NCBI RefSeq assembly: GCF_036325985.1
Contig: NZ_JAUHLI010000013.1
Location: forward strand, 1 to 64,000
Length of the DNA stretch: 64,000 bases
Reading direction: 5' to 3'
From: Alkalimonas cellulosilytica
Lineage (GTDB): Bacteria > Pseudomonadota > Gammaproteobacteria > Enterobacterales > Alteromonadaceae
Shown here: in pieces, positions 62,308 to 64,000 of the stretch
Layout of the letters: each line of letters starts with the position of its first letter
How positions within the stretch are numbered: the first letter of the stretch is position 1
Program-made: the position numbers and the translations under genes
The notes under the pieces: generated by a model
The model's database searches: none
The model's input: the letters and a program-made list of their open reading frames with translations, nothing else
What the model was told of the DNA's origin: nothing

Positions 62308-63321
62308 ATGGCAACCATTTACGAAGTCTCGAAACTGGCCGGTGTCTCTTTAGCCACGGTGTCCAGGGTGATGAACAAGAATACGCCGGTGCGGGAGTCA
62401 ACCCGTAAAAAAGTGGAAGCAGCCATGGCCGAGCTTGGCTATCGGCCAAACTCCATCGCCCAGTCGCTGGCGTCCAGCCGCTCCAACAGCATTGGCATTT
62501 TGGTGTCCGAGCTGCATGGTCCTTTTTATGGCGCCATGATCAGCAGCATTGAGGCGGAGTTTCGCACCGCGGGTAAGCACGTGATTATCGCCGCTGGTCA
62601 CAGTGAAGAAGCCACCGAACGCGATGGCATTGAGTTCTTAATCAGCCGCAATTGCGATGCATTGATTTTGCACGTCGAAGCTGTGTCCGATGACTACCTG
62701 GTGCAGCTTAGTAAACAAGACATTCCTTTTGTGCTGATCAACCGCCAGGTACCGGCGATTGAAGGGCACTGCATCAGCCTGAACAACAAGCTGGGTGGCT
62801 ATCTGGCGACCCAGGTTTTGCTTAAGCAAGGCCATCGTGAGTTGGGTTACATCTCTGGCCCTTTGTGGAAAGCCGATGCCCAGGATCGCTACCGCGGCCA
62901 CAAACTGGCGCTGCAGGAAGCCGGCATTGACTGGGATGAGCGTCGTTTGTTTGAAGGTGACTTCCATGAAAGTGGCGGCAGCGATGGCATCAAGTACTTG
63001 CTGGGGCAAGGACTGGCTTTTACCGGCCTGATTTGCGCCAACGATGAAATGGCCTCCGGCGCCATGACTGAAGCGCGCGAGCAGGGGCTTAGTATTCCAC
63101 AGCAGTTATCGATTATTGGTTTTGATAACGTGATGCTCAGTCATTATACCTACCCCAAGCTCACCACCATCGATTATCCGATCGCCGCCATGGGTCAAAT
63201 GGCCGCCCGCTGGGTGTTAAAACATATTTATCAGCAGCAGTCGCTGCAGCTGCAATTGGTGTTTGAACCTAAGGTAATTGAGCGGGATTCTTGTGTTAGC
63301 CAGTCAAGCACGGCACGCTGA
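62308..63321 (+). CDS. LacI-family transcriptional regulator of the glucan locus (inferred)
   Basis: A 337-residue LacI-type regulator. The HTH is T-I-Y-E-V-S-K-L-A-G-V-S-L-A-T-V-S-R-V-M-N at the N-terminus, followed by the hinge (S-L-A-S-S-R-S-N-S). The periplasmic-binding-like sensor domain contains the conserved G-L-I-C-A-N-D-E-M-A and S-I-I-G-F-D-N. It lies 56 bases after the GPH gene and has AGGA before its ATG. Two GTAAGCGCTT-type operators lie in the locus, so it probably represses the four operon units until a glucan-derived sugar binds. Confidence 0.93.
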   Translation: MATIYEVSKLAGVSLATVSRVMNKNTPVRESTRKKVEAAMAELGYRPNSIAQSLASSRSNSIGILVSELHGPFYGAMISSIEAEFRTAGKHVIIAAGHSEEATERDGIEFLISRNCDALILHVEAVSDDYLVQLSKQDIPFVLINRQVPAIEGHCISLNNKLGGYLATQVLLKQGHRELGYISGPLWKADAQDRYRGHKLALQEAGIDWDERRLFEGDFHESGGSDGIKYLLGQGLAFTGLICANDEMASGAMTEAREQGLSIPQQLSIIGFDNVMLSHYTYPKLTTIDYPIAAMGQMAARWVLKHIYQQQSLQLQLVFEPKVIERDSCVSQSSTAR

Positions 63322-63381
63322 GACCCGTGTTGGTTTTTCCTCTCTGTTGATCATCGGTCTTGGCCTGACCGGGCACCATCG

Positions 63382-63510
63382 CTGTCCGGCGTGGTATTTC
63401 CCATTCTGGTGCTTTCGTTTCTTGGTGAGCTGACCTTTGCGCTATGGCTGATTGTGAAAGGGCTGGATGCTCAGAAATGGCGGCAGGTCGAAGGAGAGGC
63501 TGCGACCTAG
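63382..63510 (+). pseudogene. C-terminal remnant of a DUF4386 membrane protein
   Basis: An open stretch of 42 codons before TAG (63508-63510) encodes F-P-I-L-V-L-S-F-L-G-E-L-T-F-A-L-W-L-I-V-K-G, the typical last membrane segment of DUF4386 proteins. Nothing before it continues the family, and the preceding 60 bases follow directly on lacI, so the rest of the gene is deleted. It overlaps the convergent toxin stop by four bases. Confidence 0.6.
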
Positions 63511-63797
63511 TAAATCGATTTGATATCCCGATAGAAGTTTTCATGGCTACCCAGTGCTATCAGTTCAAGTGTGACTGTGCCATCCTGGTAGCTGTAGCCC
63601 AGCAGAGTCAGTTGTTTCACCATGATGAACTTATAAACCCGAAGAAAGGATAAGTCGCCTTTTTTCTGTTCACCTAAAAGCGGATTCTCGATAAGTGCTT
63701 TAACGGCACGATCGAGATCCGCTTTTTGGTTTTGATGCAGCTTTTTAACGGTTTTTTTGAATGATGGTGTTTGAAGAACCTGCGTAATCTTAACCAA
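63507..63797 (-). CDS. RelE/ParE-family toxin
   Basis: A 96-residue basic protein with the RelE-type pattern: S-F-K-K-T-V-K-K-L near the start, K-A-L-I-E-N-P-L-L-G, R-V-Y-K-F in the core, and a C-terminal strand ending L-I-A-L-G-S-H-E-N-F-Y-R-D-I-K. Such toxins cut mRNA at the ribosome or poison gyrase. The TTG at 63797 is preferred: GGAGG lies 9 bases before it and the start is just upstream of the antitoxin stop. An ATG at 63866 would overlap the antitoxin by 77 bases. Confidence 0.8.
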   Translation of the reverse strand: MVKITQVLQTPSFKKTVKKLHQNQKADLDRAVKALIENPLLGEQKKGDLSFLRVYKFIMVKQLTLLGYSYQDGTVTLELIALGSHENFYRDIKSIY

Positions 63798-63999
63798 AGT
63801 TGTAGGCCTCCAGTTTACCGGCTTCTTTTTCAGCTTTGGCGATAATGGCTTGTCGAACAAATTCATAGGGTAAATCTGGATTGTCTTCCATCATTTCACC
63901 GATCTTAGCCCAATGCTCAATCTGCTTGGGGGTAGTGCGGTTCAATGCTTTGGCCATTATCGCTGCTTTCTCGATAAGTTCTTGGTCAAGACGTATGCT
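63790..63999 (-). CDS. ParD-like antitoxin, partial (5' end outside the window)
   Basis: A 69-codon open stretch ends in TAA (63790-63792) and overlaps the toxin start. It reads S-I-R-L-D-Q-E-L near the cut end, then K-Q-I-E-H-W-A-K-I-G and N-P-D-L-P, the pattern of ParD-like antitoxins (PF11903), where a beta strand and helix bind DNA. It would precede and neutralise the toxin as first gene of the pair. The N-terminus and promoter are beyond the edge. Confidence 0.78.
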   Translation of the reverse strand, partial: SIRLDQELIEKAAIMAKALNRTTPKQIEHWAKIGEMMEDNPDLPYEFVRQAIIAKAEKEAGKLEAYNFG

Positions 64000-64000
64000 G

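Noticed and set aside
1..64000. CRISPR array, rRNA operon or IS element
   Set aside because: No regularly spaced identical repeats, no rRNA sequence and no transposase reading frame were seen on either strand.

Overview
The window is gammaproteobacterial chromosome. The conserved blocks rpoD-dnaG-rpsU|tsaD, plsY|folB-folK-uppP, ygiM|ygiF-glnE and tolC|nudF-yqiB-cpdA-yqiA-parE...parC-plsC follow the E. coli gene neighbourhoods. The proteins are close to E. coli RpoD, AcnB, ParC and TsaD. The TonB-receptor/GH16/GH3 locus, MshM-like GspA and Lrp-type PutR suggest a free-living aquatic lineage of the Alteromonadales/Rheinheimera-Alishewanella-Arsukibacterium type. That placement is inference from gene content; no comparison was run.

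Layout. (1) 1-4261: right-hand end of an integrated mobile element lying against the 3' end of a tRNA-Ile2(CAU) gene. It carries a small HTH protein, an AEP-like primase, a DUF3987 helicase-like ATPase whose frame overlaps the primase, an AT-rich array of seven TTTATACC iterons that looks like an origin, a second small DNA-binding protein, a membrane-anchored cargo ORF, and direct repeats next to the presumed attachment site. No integrase is in the window, so it must lie to the left if the element is intact. (2) 4262-20850: tRNA, macromolecular-synthesis operon (rpsU-dnaG-rpoD), tsaD, plsY, folB-folK-uppP, a DAO-type oxidase, a DUF445 protein, an MFS transporter, an M13 lipoprotein peptidase and acnB. 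(3) 20893-40168: yjbQ, a Pif1-like helicase, cca, a GspA/GspB pair, a degenerate HD-GYP protein, putA with divergent Lrp-type putR, ygiM, ygiF, glnE, a TcpQ-like protein, lpxL and tolC. (4) 40279-49583: nudF-yqiB-cpdA-yqiA-parE-(TPR protein)-parC-plsC-rraB, almost without gaps. (5) 49683-63321: a beta-1,3-glucan (laminarin-type) utilisation locus. (6) 63382-64000: a DUF4386 gene remnant and a RelE/ParD-like toxin-antitoxin pair cut by the window edge.

The glucan locus reads as one system. A secreted GH16 lipoprotein with three repeated C-terminal modules cuts polymer outside the cell; a TonB receptor takes up oligosaccharides; a GH3 lipoprotein trims them; a FucP/GluP-type and a GPH-type transporter import sugars; a cytoplasmic GH1 finishes hydrolysis; a LacI-family regulator sits at the end. 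Two LacI-type operators (55335-55352, perfect 18-bp palindrome; 59431-59448, one mismatch) each lie directly downstream of a TTGAC-type promoter, one for the GH16-receptor operon and one in the divergent gap between the transporter-GH3 and GH1-GPH-lacI operons.

The strongest candidate for something undescribed is the left element: a compact replication module with an iteron-flanked AT-rich origin, a possible -1 frameshift joining primase to helicase, and a cargo ORF apparently inserted at a repeated gene tail.
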